Source of the DNA: Serratia proteamaculans
Lineage (GTDB): Bacteria > Pseudomonadota > Gammaproteobacteria > Enterobacterales > Enterobacteriaceae
Length of the DNA: 64,000 nucleotides
Direction of reading: 5' to 3'
Assembly (NCBI RefSeq): GCF_013337185.1
Contig: NZ_SWDE01000009.1
Location: 1 to 64,000, forward strand
In this document: positions 51,863 through 60,542 of the stretch, piece after piece
Layout of the letters: the number at the start of each line of letters is the position of its first letter
How positions within the stretch are numbered: the stretch's first letter is position 1
Position numbers and translations under genes: made by a program
The notes under the pieces: generated by a model
The model's database searches: none
What the model saw: only the letters and a program-made list of their open reading frames with translations
What the model was told of the DNA's origin: nothing

Positions 51863-52819
51863 ATGACCAAACCGGCATTTCTCATCACCATTGATACCGA
51901 AGGCGACAATCTGTGGCAAAACCACGATCGTATTTCGACCGAAAACACGCGCTTTTTGCCGCGCTTTCAGACGCTGTGTGAGAAATATGGCTTTAAGCCG
52001 GTGTACCTCACCAACTACGAAATGGCGGTGGATGCTGAGTATGTCGAGTTTGCCCGCGATGTGATTGCGCGTAATACCGGGGAAGTTGGCATGCATTTGC
52101 ATGCCTGGAACAGTCCACCGCTGACGCCCTTAACCGACGACGACTGGCGACATAAACCCTATCTGATCGAATACCCGGCCGATCAAATCCGCGCCAAGGT
52201 CGATCATATGACCAAGTTGCTGGAAGACAGCTTCCAGACCAAGATGCTCAGCCACCGTGCCGGGCGCTGGGCGTTTAATGAATACTATGCGGGTTTGCTG
52301 CTGGAATATGGCTACCAGGTGGATTGTTCGGTAACGCCGCGAGTGAACTGGCAATACTCACCGGGTAACCCGCAGGGTAACGGCGGCACCGACTATCGTA
52401 ACTTCCCGTCGCAGGCCTATTTTATCGATCCGGAAAATATCGCCAGGGCGGGTTCCTCCTCGCTGCTGGAAGTGCCGATGAGTATCCAGTATAAGCATTC
52501 AGCGCTGATGAATACGCTAAAGCAGGGTTACGATAGCCTGCGTGGCAAACAGCGTTCACCGTCGGTCAATTGGCTGCGGCCCAGTGGCGGTAATCTGGAA
52601 AAAATGAAGTCGGTCGCTGAACGCTGCCTGGCGCAGGGGCATGACTACGTTGAATTTATGCTGCATTCGTCCGAGTTTATGCCCGGCGGCAGCCCGACCT
52701 TTAAAACGCAGCAGGATATTGAAGTGTTATATCGTGATTTGGAGCAGCTTTTTGCCTGGCTGCAGCAACGCACGGTGGGTATGACGTTGGCCGAGTATTA
52801 TCAACTTAAAGTGAACTGA
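51863..52819 (+). CDS. wabN: LPS core deacetylase WabN
   Basis: Polysaccharide-deacetylase-type enzyme; WabN of Klebsiella and Serratia removes the acetyl group from the core GlcNAc added by WabH, giving GlcN. The 318-residue product starts MTKPAFLITIDTEGDNLW, where DTEGD supplies the first NodB-type Asp, and has EVGMHLHAWNSPP with the two metal-binding His and SHRAGRWAF as motif 3. No signal peptide, so action is cytoplasmic. It pairs with the following GT9 gene (1-base gap) on the plus strand, opposite to wabH. Confidence 0.87.
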   Translation: MTKPAFLITIDTEGDNLWQNHDRISTENTRFLPRFQTLCEKYGFKPVYLTNYEMAVDAEYVEFARDVIARNTGEVGMHLHAWNSPPLTPLTDDDWRHKPYLIEYPADQIRAKVDHMTKLLEDSFQTKMLSHRAGRWAFNEYYAGLLLEYGYQVDCSVTPRVNWQYSPGNPQGNGGTDYRNFPSQAYFIDPENIARAGSSSLLEVPMSIQYKHSALMNTLKQGYDSLRGKQRSPSVNWLRPSGGNLEKMKSVAERCLAQGHDYVEFMLHSSEFMPGGSPTFKTQQDIEVLYRDLEQLFAWLQQRTVGMTLAEYYQLKVN

Positions 52820-52820
52820 C

Positions 52821-53924
52821 ATGTCGAAAAAATGGAAAATTAAGGTCGCGGATTGGTTTTTGCGACGCTATACCGCAAAGTCTGACCGCTTCAAGGATAA
52901 GGCGACTTTCGACAGTCAGCTGCAGTTTGACAATATCGTTATCTATTCCACCACGGCGCTGGGTGACTTTATGTTCAACACGCCTGCGCTGCGTGCGATG
53001 CGGGAACGCTACCCTGACGCCCACATTACGTTGGTGGTGCATAAAAAGAACCAGGAACTGGTAGAGAACGGCCGTTATTACGATCGGGTGGTGTACTGGG
53101 ACAGTAAAATCAAAACCATGCGTCCATTGCTAAAATCATTGCGCGAGCATCAGCCTGACTTGGCGTTGATCCTGCACTCACATCTGCCGTATGACATTAT
53201 TAGCGCCGTCTTATCCGGAGCTAAATATATTATCAGGGATAACTACAGCTCCGGCATTTGCGGGCTTGAACCCTGGCTGACCAACTATATTTTCCATTAC
53301 TACGGTCACTTTATTCGCCGCAAGCTGGAGCTGATTTCAATTCTGGGATGCCGTAGCGATGATCCCACCATGGAAATTCCAGCGCCTTACCAGCCAGGTG
53401 TCAAAAGCACTGAGCACTGCACGATTGGATTCCAGCTTGGGGCCTCTACCGAGTCACGCTGCTGGCCGGTTTCGCATTTTGTCCGGCTGGCTGACGAACT
53501 GGTGGCCAGGCAGGGCAACGTACGCATAGTATTGATTGGCGGACCTTTTGATGAAGGCAAAGCGCAACAATTCCTGAGTCAGGTCAGTCCTGAAACCCGG
53601 GCATGTGTGGACAATCGGATTGGAAAAACAGGGTTGCAGGCATTATTGACGCTGATCGACAGTTTCCATGTGCTGATCACCGGGGATACCGGGCCGTTGC
53701 ACCTTGCGGTGGCACTGAAGGTTAAAACCATCAGTTTGTTTGTCACCGCCGATTCACGTTCTACCGGGCCGATTCAGGATCTGGAACTTCATCGGATTAT
53801 TCAGGTTTCCCGCACCGGCTATACCATGCCACTGGAGGCGGAAAGCCCGATGGGGGTGATCCAGCCGCAGCGTATTTACGCCGAAGTGGTGGATCATCTG
53901 TCGTTGGATAAAGCGCGCATTTAG
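52821..53924 (+). CDS. Heptosyltransferase-like protein (GT9) paired with wabN
   Basis: The 367-residue protein has a basic 35-residue N-terminal extension (MSKKWKIKVADWFLRRYTAK) and then the GT9 pattern IVIYSTTALGDFMFNTPALRAM, with C-terminal ITGDTGPLHLAVALKVKTISLF. The start follows the wabN stop by one base, so the two are co-translated; its last four bases overlap the convergent glycosyltransferase. The likely donor is ADP-heptose; a role adding an outer-core heptose next to GlcN is plausible but unproven. Serratia core clusters contain several such wam genes, which I cannot match by eye. Confidence 0.75.
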   Translation: MSKKWKIKVADWFLRRYTAKSDRFKDKATFDSQLQFDNIVIYSTTALGDFMFNTPALRAMRERYPDAHITLVVHKKNQELVENGRYYDRVVYWDSKIKTMRPLLKSLREHQPDLALILHSHLPYDIISAVLSGAKYIIRDNYSSGICGLEPWLTNYIFHYYGHFIRRKLELISILGCRSDDPTMEIPAPYQPGVKSTEHCTIGFQLGASTESRCWPVSHFVRLADELVARQGNVRIVLIGGPFDEGKAQQFLSQVSPETRACVDNRIGKTGLQALLTLIDSFHVLITGDTGPLHLAVALKVKTISLFVTADSRSTGPIQDLELHRIIQVSRTGYTMPLEAESPMGVIQPQRIYAEVVDHLSLDKARI

Positions 53925-54904
53925 CGCTTTTTCAATCGCCAGCGAATTTTTGACAGCCAGCTATCTATTGGTGCGAATTGCATTTGGCGGATTTTTTTAC
54001 GTGGTACATCACTATTGCGGCATACGTCAGCCAGCCGGCGAAGGATGTGGAGCACCTCCGGCTGATAGTGATAGTACCCGTACAGCACCTTCGACATGCC
54101 CCTCATTTCAGAAAAACAGTTGGCGAGCATTAAGGCCGCCAACTGCCGCAGCGCTTCATCACCGGGATGTTGGTCGATATAGCGCAGCATTTTGTTGATA
54201 GCAAACAGCATATCTTCAATGTCTTTGGCTTTGACATTGCGGGTGATCCCGTGGCCATTGTCACGGTAGAAATAAAGCACCTGATTGATATGGGCAATCT
54301 TCCTGGTTTTGAAATACAGGAAAGGGGTGAAGATCACGTCTTCATAACGTCGACCGTTTTCGAATGACTCGTTCCCCAACAACGTACGTCTGTAGACCCG
54401 GCTCCAGAGATGCCACATTGAGTTGGCAAATAATGGGGTTAAACAGGACAGTCCGCGATGGGCAAAGTCATAAGCGCTGCTGTTAGCGACTGTCTCGACA
54501 GCTTGTGTTGGCGGGATTTCGTTAAATTTCTGATAGTTAAAGTCAATCAGGTCATATTCATTGGCAATCAGCAATGGCCGCAAGATGGTCAGGTAGTTAC
54601 TGCTCAGTAAATCATCACCGTCAAGGAAAGTGATATAGCTCCCTTTGGCGTGATGCAGCCCGATGTTACGGGCGTAAGCGATGCCACCATTTTTCTGCGA
54701 GATAAAAGTCACATGCGGATGCTGCCGTTCGGCCAATAGTTGGCGAACCCTTGAAGCGGATGCATCCGTTGAGCCATCATCTATGATAACTACCTCAATA
54801 TCATCACCAATCTGGTTGAACAGCGAGCTCAGGCTGGCGACCACGAAATTTTCGTTATTGTAAAACGGTACGATAAAGCTGAGCAGGTGTAGTGATGAAT
54901 CCAT
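53921..54904 (-). CDS. Family 2 glycosyltransferase of the LPS core cluster
   Basis: The 327-residue product is an inverting GT2 enzyme: LLSFIVPFYNNENFVVASLSSL start, VVIIDDGSTDAS, ISQKNGGIAYARNIGL and the DXD motif FLDGDDLL near residue 95. No membrane segment; the C terminus is basic (WRLKKR), suiting membrane attachment. AGGA lies about 10 bases before ATG 54904. It follows waaL by 6 bases and is the last gene of the hldD-waaF-waaC operon. Sugar and acceptor are unknown. Confidence 0.8.
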   Translation of the reverse strand: MDSSLHLLSFIVPFYNNENFVVASLSSLFNQIGDDIEVVIIDDGSTDASASRVRQLLAERQHPHVTFISQKNGGIAYARNIGLHHAKGSYITFLDGDDLLSSNYLTILRPLLIANEYDLIDFNYQKFNEIPPTQAVETVANSSAYDFAHRGLSCLTPLFANSMWHLWSRVYRRTLLGNESFENGRRYEDVIFTPFLYFKTRKIAHINQVLYFYRDNGHGITRNVKAKDIEDMLFAINKMLRYIDQHPGDEALRQLAALMLANCFSEMRGMSKVLYGYYHYQPEVLHILRRLADVCRNSDVPRKKIRQMQFAPIDSWLSKIRWRLKKR

Positions 54905-54910
54905 GTTTTT

Positions 54911-56146
54911 TCAATCCTGAGCCGGGGGCGTTTTCTTCACTGATAACACGCTGGCGATAATCGCCAGGCAGAACATGGCAGTGCCTTCGGTGCTGAAGAA
55001 GATAACGTCGCTGAGTCCATAGACAAACAGGCTGAATGTCACTCCCAGCAGCATCGCATTACGATATGGCTTAAGTGAAGAAACGAATAGGCCGATGTAG
55101 AGCGCCAGCAAAAATAACACCCCCCAAACACCTTTGAGTGAATAGGTCTCCAGCAGTTCGTTATGCAGATGCACATTAATATAAGGCATGACGCCATACA
55201 GTTCAGGCTGCTTGGCGACAATGGTTTTTATTTCCTCTCCGCGTTGCTCTGCAGACTGCCCCAGGGGTGCTAAGGTACCAGTACGTACGCCGATTATTTG
55301 CATCGAAAGGCGGGACATAATTGAGTTATCGATTTCCGGAGTATTCACCAGTTGCATATTGGTTTTAAAATCGGCAATGCGCTGTTCTATCTGCGATTTA
55401 AAGATGAAGCCGCAGACAAGGAGCAGCAGCGGCACGGAGGCAATCAACTGAAGTTTATGTTTATGGGAAATCAGATTTTTTGTTGCCAATATCGACAGGG
55501 CAACCGCAACCGGATAAACCAACATTGCTGCTCGCGTGCCGGTGATCACCAGTGTGGAGAAGGTCACCAGGAATCCGATAATGTATAGCGGGATGCGGTA
55601 TTTGGTCTGTAGCATCAGTATTGCCTGCATCATCACCAGGTTGATGGCAGTAATCAGATAGGCGGCAACGGTGGCACGATCAAAATTGAGTTCTACGCGT
55701 GAAATATCCAGCCATAGCCCCTGATAAAGCGAGTAACCATTGACGGTGATCCCGGTTACTAATGCGACGACAATAAATGCGCGTTGCATGCAAAGTCGTT
55801 CATTTAAGGCAATCAACAGAATAAATGCGGTAGCAATCTGCAACTTACCGGTCGACATATAGGATCGGTAAATGTTGATGTAATCGCCCGGCTGTTTGAA
55901 ATGATTCATCCAGAAAATAGTCGCCATACCCACGCAGAAAAACAGTATTGGCAGGATCAAATTACGTTTGTTTTTAAAGAAATATCGCAGATTCAGACAA
56001 ACGGCAATGAAGGAAATGTAGCTGGAAATATAGAAAATATTTCTTCCGGTATCGGAGCCGAAAGGGATCGTGCAAAAGGCGATAGCGCATCCGAGATAGA
56101 TGAGATAACTGAAGGCGGGATGCGGTATTGTATCTTTTAGTAGCAT
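54911..56146 (-). CDS. waaL: O-antigen ligase WaaL
   Basis: Integral membrane enzyme that joins undecaprenyl-linked O antigen to the lipid A core on the periplasmic face. The 411-residue product has about 11-12 hydrophobic helices and a large periplasmic loop (about residues 255-345) ending in HLHNELLETYSLKGVWG, where the conserved His and the preceding Arg (ITGTRAAMLVYP) are the usual WaaL key residues. The frame is open further upstream only through TTG/GTG codons that overlap the preceding gene, so ATG 56146 is chosen. A+T content is above that of neighbours, common for waaL. Confidence 0.85.
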   Translation of the reverse strand: MLLKDTIPHPAFSYLIYLGCAIAFCTIPFGSDTGRNIFYISSYISFIAVCLNLRYFFKNKRNLILPILFFCVGMATIFWMNHFKQPGDYINIYRSYMSTGKLQIATAFILLIALNERLCMQRAFIVVALVTGITVNGYSLYQGLWLDISRVELNFDRATVAAYLITAINLVMMQAILMLQTKYRIPLYIIGFLVTFSTLVITGTRAAMLVYPVAVALSILATKNLISHKHKLQLIASVPLLLLVCGFIFKSQIEQRIADFKTNMQLVNTPEIDNSIMSRLSMQIIGVRTGTLAPLGQSAEQRGEEIKTIVAKQPELYGVMPYINVHLHNELLETYSLKGVWGVLFLLALYIGLFVSSLKPYRNAMLLGVTFSLFVYGLSDVIFFSTEGTAMFCLAIIASVLSVKKTPPAQD

Positions 56147-56168
56147 GGGTCTTGGTTTCCGGCTCACA

Positions 56169-57338
56169 TTACGGTTGGACAATAAATGATTTCATCGCGT
56201 CTTCAAACTCGGTTTTGAACAGGGTATAGCTGAAATGTTCGGCCGGGTAACGTTGCGCATTTTGACTCATATTTTGATAGGTTTCCGGCACCATCAGCCT
56301 TTCTACCGCATCCGCACACTCAAGGTGTGACAGCAGTTTCGGCGTTACCAGGGTATCGCTAACCGGATCGTAGACATCGTGTGGGAAGTCCACCAGGATG
56401 CCGGTCAGGCGTTGATGTTCTTCAATCGCCACCGAGGGGGACAGGCCAATACCGCATTGTCCGTCTTGAATCACCTCGGGCTGGCCATCGACCTGCGGGA
56501 AAATCACCGGTACGCCGAAATATAACGATTCCATGCAGGATAAGCCGAAGGGCTCGGTGATCGGCGTACTCATATAAATATGTATACGGTTAAAGAAGTC
56601 GGCCACGTTATCCTGAAAGCCGCTGAAAGTGACTTTATCACCCAGCCCAAGTTTCTCGGCCAGGGCTTCAAATGCTGCCCGATCCGGGCCCTTGCCAGCG
56701 ATCTCCAATGTCACGTCATGTCCACGACGCAGCAGCTCTTGCATCATCAGCAACGAAACACTAATGCCTTTCAGGCTCACCAGGCGTGATGCCGTGCCGA
56801 TCCTGACAGGTTTACTGAGCGGTTTCAGACTATCGCTGATGCCCGAGGGCGTCTTCAGTCGATTTATCACCACGTGATTAGGGCAGGGCAGGTTAAACCG
56901 TAGCGCCATAACCCGTTTTGAGGCGTAGGACGCAGAGATGCAACCGTCCAACATCGCCAGAAAACGCAATGTCTTGTGGTTTTTCGGATAGCGCCATGAA
57001 CAGCCGTGATCGTAATACACCAGCTTGCCGCGTTTAGGTTTTCCAGCCAGGCCCGGAATCAGGTCCCAAACGATCACCACGTCGGCGTTGGCCCGCTCGA
57101 TTTTTCTTTTCAGCAGGTATTTACGCAAAAACTGCGGGCAGCGCAGGGGGAGCGCGTTGATCAGTCGATTGGCAAAGGTCACTTTCTGGCCAGGCATTTG
57201 CCGACGTATTTCTTCGCCGACTTCACTGCTGATGCAAATCACCTCATTGCTGCCGTCGCTGGTGTCGTTGATATACTGCAGGAACAGGCGTTCAACGCCC
57301 CCCATTTTCCCCAAATTGATAACATGCAGTTTTTTCAT
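56169..57338 (-). CDS. Family 4 glycosyltransferase of the LPS core cluster
   Basis: The 389-residue product has a GT4 layout: MKKLHVINLGKMGGVERLFLQYI, KPVRIGTASRLVSLKGI as the start of the second Rossmann domain, and the E-x7-E motif TEPFGLSCMESLYFGVPV near residue 295. It overlaps the waaC stop by four bases and precedes waaL, so it is within the main core operon. The donor and linkage cannot be told from sequence alone. Confidence 0.8.
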   Translation of the reverse strand: MKKLHVINLGKMGGVERLFLQYINDTSDGSNEVICISSEVGEEIRRQMPGQKVTFANRLINALPLRCPQFLRKYLLKRKIERANADVVIVWDLIPGLAGKPKRGKLVYYDHGCSWRYPKNHKTLRFLAMLDGCISASYASKRVMALRFNLPCPNHVVINRLKTPSGISDSLKPLSKPVRIGTASRLVSLKGISVSLLMMQELLRRGHDVTLEIAGKGPDRAAFEALAEKLGLGDKVTFSGFQDNVADFFNRIHIYMSTPITEPFGLSCMESLYFGVPVIFPQVDGQPEVIQDGQCGIGLSPSVAIEEHQRLTGILVDFPHDVYDPVSDTLVTPKLLSHLECADAVERLMVPETYQNMSQNAQRYPAEHFSYTLFKTEFEDAMKSFIVQP

Positions 57339-58300
57339 TCAATAACCTTTTGCAACTCTGCCCAGACTGCGTCGGCGGTGAGGGTTGCCATGCTTTTTTC
57401 TGGGGAAATCAATGAGTGTTGATTCTGACCATAGCCGCCGATCAAGCCTGGATCGGTAGGGCCGAACAGGGTGATATTCGGCCTGTCGAGCGCGGCGGTC
57501 AAGTGGCTGAGGCCGGTATCAACCGAGACCACGGCTTTTGCTCCTGCCAGGACTTCGGCAACCTGTTGCAAACTGAGTTTTGGCAACACATCTACGTGCG
57601 GAAAGCCTTCCGCCAGACGCAGCGCGCGCTGGCGTTCGTGCTCAGCGCCCCATGGCAGTTTAATCTTTAATCCGCTCGGTGCGGTTAACGCAATCAGATC
57701 GCGCCAATGAGCTTCCGGCCAGTGCTTATCATCGCGGGTGGTGGCGTGCAAAAACACCAGATACTGTCCGGCGTCGGCCGGTGGATGGCTGAGAAAACGG
57801 GCCGCAATGGCGTAATCACCGTAGCTGTCCGGTTTATCATAGCCCAGGCTTTTGGCGAACAGCTCACGTGTGCGTTCTACCGCATGCTGCTTTTTGTCGA
57901 TCTCATGGCGGTGGTTATAAAACCAACTGGCGAAGGGCTCGCGGGCGCTTTTACTGTCCTGGCCGTGCTTGCTGCCTTTGGCGATGCGGGTGATCAGCGC
58001 GGAACTCTTGATTAGCCCCTGGGCGTCGATCACGACATCGTAGTCACGTTCCTGAACCACACGTTTAAAGTCGCAGCGTTGCTGGCGAGTTTCGCTGCCG
58101 AACCAGTTTTTGCGCCAACGGCGGATCGCCACCGGGATCACGCGGTCTACCGCCGGGTGCCAGGTAGGAATTTGGCTGAAACCTTCCTCGACCACCCAGT
58201 CAAAGCGGATGCCGGGAATAGCCCGCATGGCGTCGGTCAGTGCCGGCAGCGTATGGAGCACATCCCCCATGGAGGAGGTTTTTACAATCAACACCTGCAT
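57335..58300 (-). CDS. waaC: LPS heptosyltransferase I WaaC
   Basis: Adds the first L,D-heptose to Kdo. The 321-residue GT9 protein begins MQVLIVKTSSMGDVLHTLPAL with the conserved SSMGD (Asp13 the likely base) and ends with VVSVDTGLSHLTAALDRPNITLFGPTDP, the ADP-heptose-binding DTGLSHL motif. The start lies two bases after the waaF stop; the order hldD-waaF-waaC is the same as in E. coli. Confidence 0.96.
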   Translation of the reverse strand: MQVLIVKTSSMGDVLHTLPALTDAMRAIPGIRFDWVVEEGFSQIPTWHPAVDRVIPVAIRRWRKNWFGSETRQQRCDFKRVVQERDYDVVIDAQGLIKSSALITRIAKGSKHGQDSKSAREPFASWFYNHRHEIDKKQHAVERTRELFAKSLGYDKPDSYGDYAIAARFLSHPPADAGQYLVFLHATTRDDKHWPEAHWRDLIALTAPSGLKIKLPWGAEHERQRALRLAEGFPHVDVLPKLSLQQVAEVLAGAKAVVSVDTGLSHLTAALDRPNITLFGPTDPGLIGGYGQNQHSLISPEKSMATLTADAVWAELQKVIE

Positions 58301-58302
58301 GT

Positions 58303-59349
58303 TTATTCCTCGCTGGCGGCAAGTAACGGCGTCAGCGCGTCCAACACCTGCTGTGGCTGAATATCGATCAGGCTCTGATGATAACCCTGGTCGGCATCGC
58401 CTTTGCGTATCTTATGGTAACCACTGATTAAGCGGATCACTTTGGCCTTGTCGGACAGCGGCGGTGTGAAGTCCGGGCTGCTTGGGCCGTACAAGGCAAT
58501 CAGCGGCTTATTCAACGCGGCTGCTACGTGCATCAGGCCGGAGTCGTTACTGACCACGGCCGAACAGGAAGCCAGCAGGATCACCGCTTGCTCAAGCTGG
58601 GTTTCTCCAGCCAGATTCATGCAAAAACCGCGGGAGTCATCATCCAGCGCGGCCCGTATCTGCTCACCGGCTTCATTATCTTTGGCGGAGCCAAACAGGG
58701 CGATTTGATAACCCTGGTCAATCAGCTTCTGCGCCAGTGCGGCGTAGTGATAGTGCGGCCAGCGTTTGGCCGGGCCAAATTCGGCGCCTGGACAAAAGCC
58801 GATAATCGGCCGGTGATCGGTCAGATTGAAGGCAGCGGTGGTTTCGGCAATTTCTTCGTCGCTGACCTGCAGTTGCGGCCATAGCAGTGGCTGCGGCAGA
58901 TCTGCGGCGCTTTGAATGCGTTGTTTATCGTAGGCCAGCGCCACGTAACGCTGCACCATCAGTGGAAAGGCGGCTTTGTCCAGCAAGCGAATATCATTCA
59001 GCAGGCCATAGCGCATTTCTCCGCGCCAGCCGGTGCGTTGCGGCACCTTGGCAAAGAACGGCACCAGCGCGGATTTGAATGAATTTGGCAGCACATAAGC
59101 GCGATCGTAGCCGTTGGCTCGCAGGGCATGCCCCAGTCGTCGGCGTTCACCGAGCGCCAGCGCACCGTGGCCCAATGGCATCGACAGGGCCTGACTGACC
59201 TCTGGCATACGTGCCAGTAATGGACGGCACCAGGCCGGCGCCATCACATCAATTTCTGCCGTTGGGTGCTCGGCCTTCAGGGTGCGGTAGAGACTTTGCG
59301 ACATCATCATATCGCCAACCCAAGAAGGGCCGATAACCAGTATTTTCAT
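58303..59349 (-). CDS. waaF: LPS heptosyltransferase II WaaF
   Basis: Adds the second heptose to HepI. The 348-residue GT9 protein begins MKILVIGPSWVGDMMMSQSLY (WVGD, conserved Asp) and has GFCPGAEFGPAKRWP and SNDSGLMHVAAALNKPLIALYGPSSP. It follows hldD after 23 bases and overlaps or abuts waaC, forming the operon head. Confidence 0.96.
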   Translation of the reverse strand: MKILVIGPSWVGDMMMSQSLYRTLKAEHPTAEIDVMAPAWCRPLLARMPEVSQALSMPLGHGALALGERRRLGHALRANGYDRAYVLPNSFKSALVPFFAKVPQRTGWRGEMRYGLLNDIRLLDKAAFPLMVQRYVALAYDKQRIQSAADLPQPLLWPQLQVSDEEIAETTAAFNLTDHRPIIGFCPGAEFGPAKRWPHYHYAALAQKLIDQGYQIALFGSAKDNEAGEQIRAALDDDSRGFCMNLAGETQLEQAVILLASCSAVVSNDSGLMHVAAALNKPLIALYGPSSPDFTPPLSDKAKVIRLISGYHKIRKGDADQGYHQSLIDIQPQQVLDALTPLLAASEE

Positions 59350-59372
59350 ACCCTACGTCAAATCCCTTCAGC

Positions 59373-60302
59373 TTAAGCGGTGCGGTTTAACCAGGCCATG
59401 TACTCTTTCACGCCTTCGGCGACCGTTTTGAACGGTGCGTCATAGCCGGCATCGCGCAGCTTGGTCAGATCGGCCTGGGTAAACGCCTGGTAGCGGCCCT
59501 TCAGCTTTTCCGGGAACGGGATGTTTTCTACCGCACCTTTTTGGTGGAAGTCGACTACGGCATCGGCTACCGCCTGGAAGGTTTCCGCACGGCCGGTGCC
59601 GCAGTTGAAGATGCCGGACACGCCACTTTTCAAGAACCACAGGTTGACTGCCGCCACGTCGCCGACGTAGATGAAGTCACGTTTGAAGTCTTGGCTGCCG
59701 TCGAACAGTTTTGGGCTTTCGCCGCGGTTGATCTGGCCGTTCAGGTGGAACGCCACGCTGGCCATGCTGCCTTTGTGACCTTCGCGTGGGCCATAAACGT
59801 TGAAGTAACGGAAGCCGCAAATCTGCGACTCCGCCTGCGGCAGAATTTCGCGGACATATTGGTCGAACAGGAATTTGGAGTAGCCGTAGACGTTCAGCGG
59901 TGCTTCAAATTGGCGCTCTTCGATAAATTCTACGCGGCCGCCGTAGGTAGCGGCAGACGAGGCGTACAGGAACGGGATCTCCCGATCCAGGCAGTAGTGC
60001 AGCAGGTCTTTGGAGTACTGATAGTTATTGTCCATCATGTACTTGCCGTCCCACTCGGTGGTGGAAGAGCACGCGCCCTCATGGAAGATGGCGTCGATTT
60101 CGCCCAGATCGTCACCGGCGATGATATTGGCGATGAAATCTTCTTTATCGATATAGTCGGCGATATCGAGATCAACCAGATTGGCGAATTTGGTGCCGTC
60201 TTTCAGGTTATCTACCACCAGGATATCGCGATACCCTGTGTCATTGAGCGCTTTAATGATATTGCTGCCGATCATGCCGGCGCCACCAGTGACGATAATC
60301 AT
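59373..60302 (-). CDS. hldD: ADP-L-glycero-D-manno-heptose-6-epimerase
   Basis: Converts ADP-D,D-heptose to the L,D form used by WaaC, WaaF and WaaQ. The 309-residue short-chain dehydrogenase-type enzyme has the Rossmann motif [10 protein letters not shown] (residues 5-14), the catalytic YGYSK and SSAATYG. The start MIIVTGG at 60302 matches the family; the 16 extra upstream codons cover the leader. A 19-base palindrome lies 26-44 bases upstream, close to the predicted 5' end of the mRNA. Divergent from kbl-tdh, as in E. coli. Confidence 0.97.
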   Translation of the reverse strand: MIIVTGGAGMIGSNIIKALNDTGYRDILVVDNLKDGTKFANLVDLDIADYIDKEDFIANIIAGDDLGEIDAIFHEGACSSTTEWDGKYMMDNNYQYSKDLLHYCLDREIPFLYASSAATYGGRVEFIEERQFEAPLNVYGYSKFLFDQYVREILPQAESQICGFRYFNVYGPREGHKGSMASVAFHLNGQINRGESPKLFDGSQDFKRDFIYVGDVAAVNLWFLKSGVSGIFNCGTGRAETFQAVADAVVDFHQKGAVENIPFPEKLKGRYQAFTQADLTKLRDAGYDAPFKTVAEGVKEYMAWLNRTA

Positions 60303-60327
60303 TGGGTTACCCCTGTTATTCTGCCCG

Positions 60328-60346
60328 GTGGGACAGGCTGTCCCAC
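60328..60346 (-). promoter_or_regulatory. Palindrome in the hldD leader
   Basis: GTGGGACAG-G-CTGTCCCAC is a perfect 9-base inverted repeat around one base. On the mRNA it would give a 7-bp hairpin starting about 7 bases from the predicted start; on DNA it could be an operator overlapping the start of transcription. Confidence 0.6.
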
Positions 60347-60360
60347 ACACAATGTCGCTT

Positions 60361-60369
60361 ATAATAGCA
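60361..60369 (-). promoter_or_regulatory. Extended -10 promoter of hldD
   Basis: On the minus strand TGCTATTAT is an extended -10 element (TGn plus TATTAT); RNA would start near 60353. The -35 region is poor, as expected for this class. I did not find a sigma-32 consensus in this position. Confidence 0.5.
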
Positions 60370-60542
60370 TTTCATGTCGCCGCAAACATCGGACGGGCTC
60401 CGAATATCCCGCAATGTCGAGCACCGCAGCACTTTGCCGTGATATCTGCTGCAATTTTCATATTCTCTCCCGCAGATTCTCGTCAGTTTGGTTACAAATC
60501 AGTAAAATATGTTGAAAACAGACCCATCCTGGAGATAACCGA

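Noticed and set aside
59541..60515. 324-codon frame antisense to hldD
   Set aside because: Complement of a clear epimerase gene; composition reflects the sense codons.
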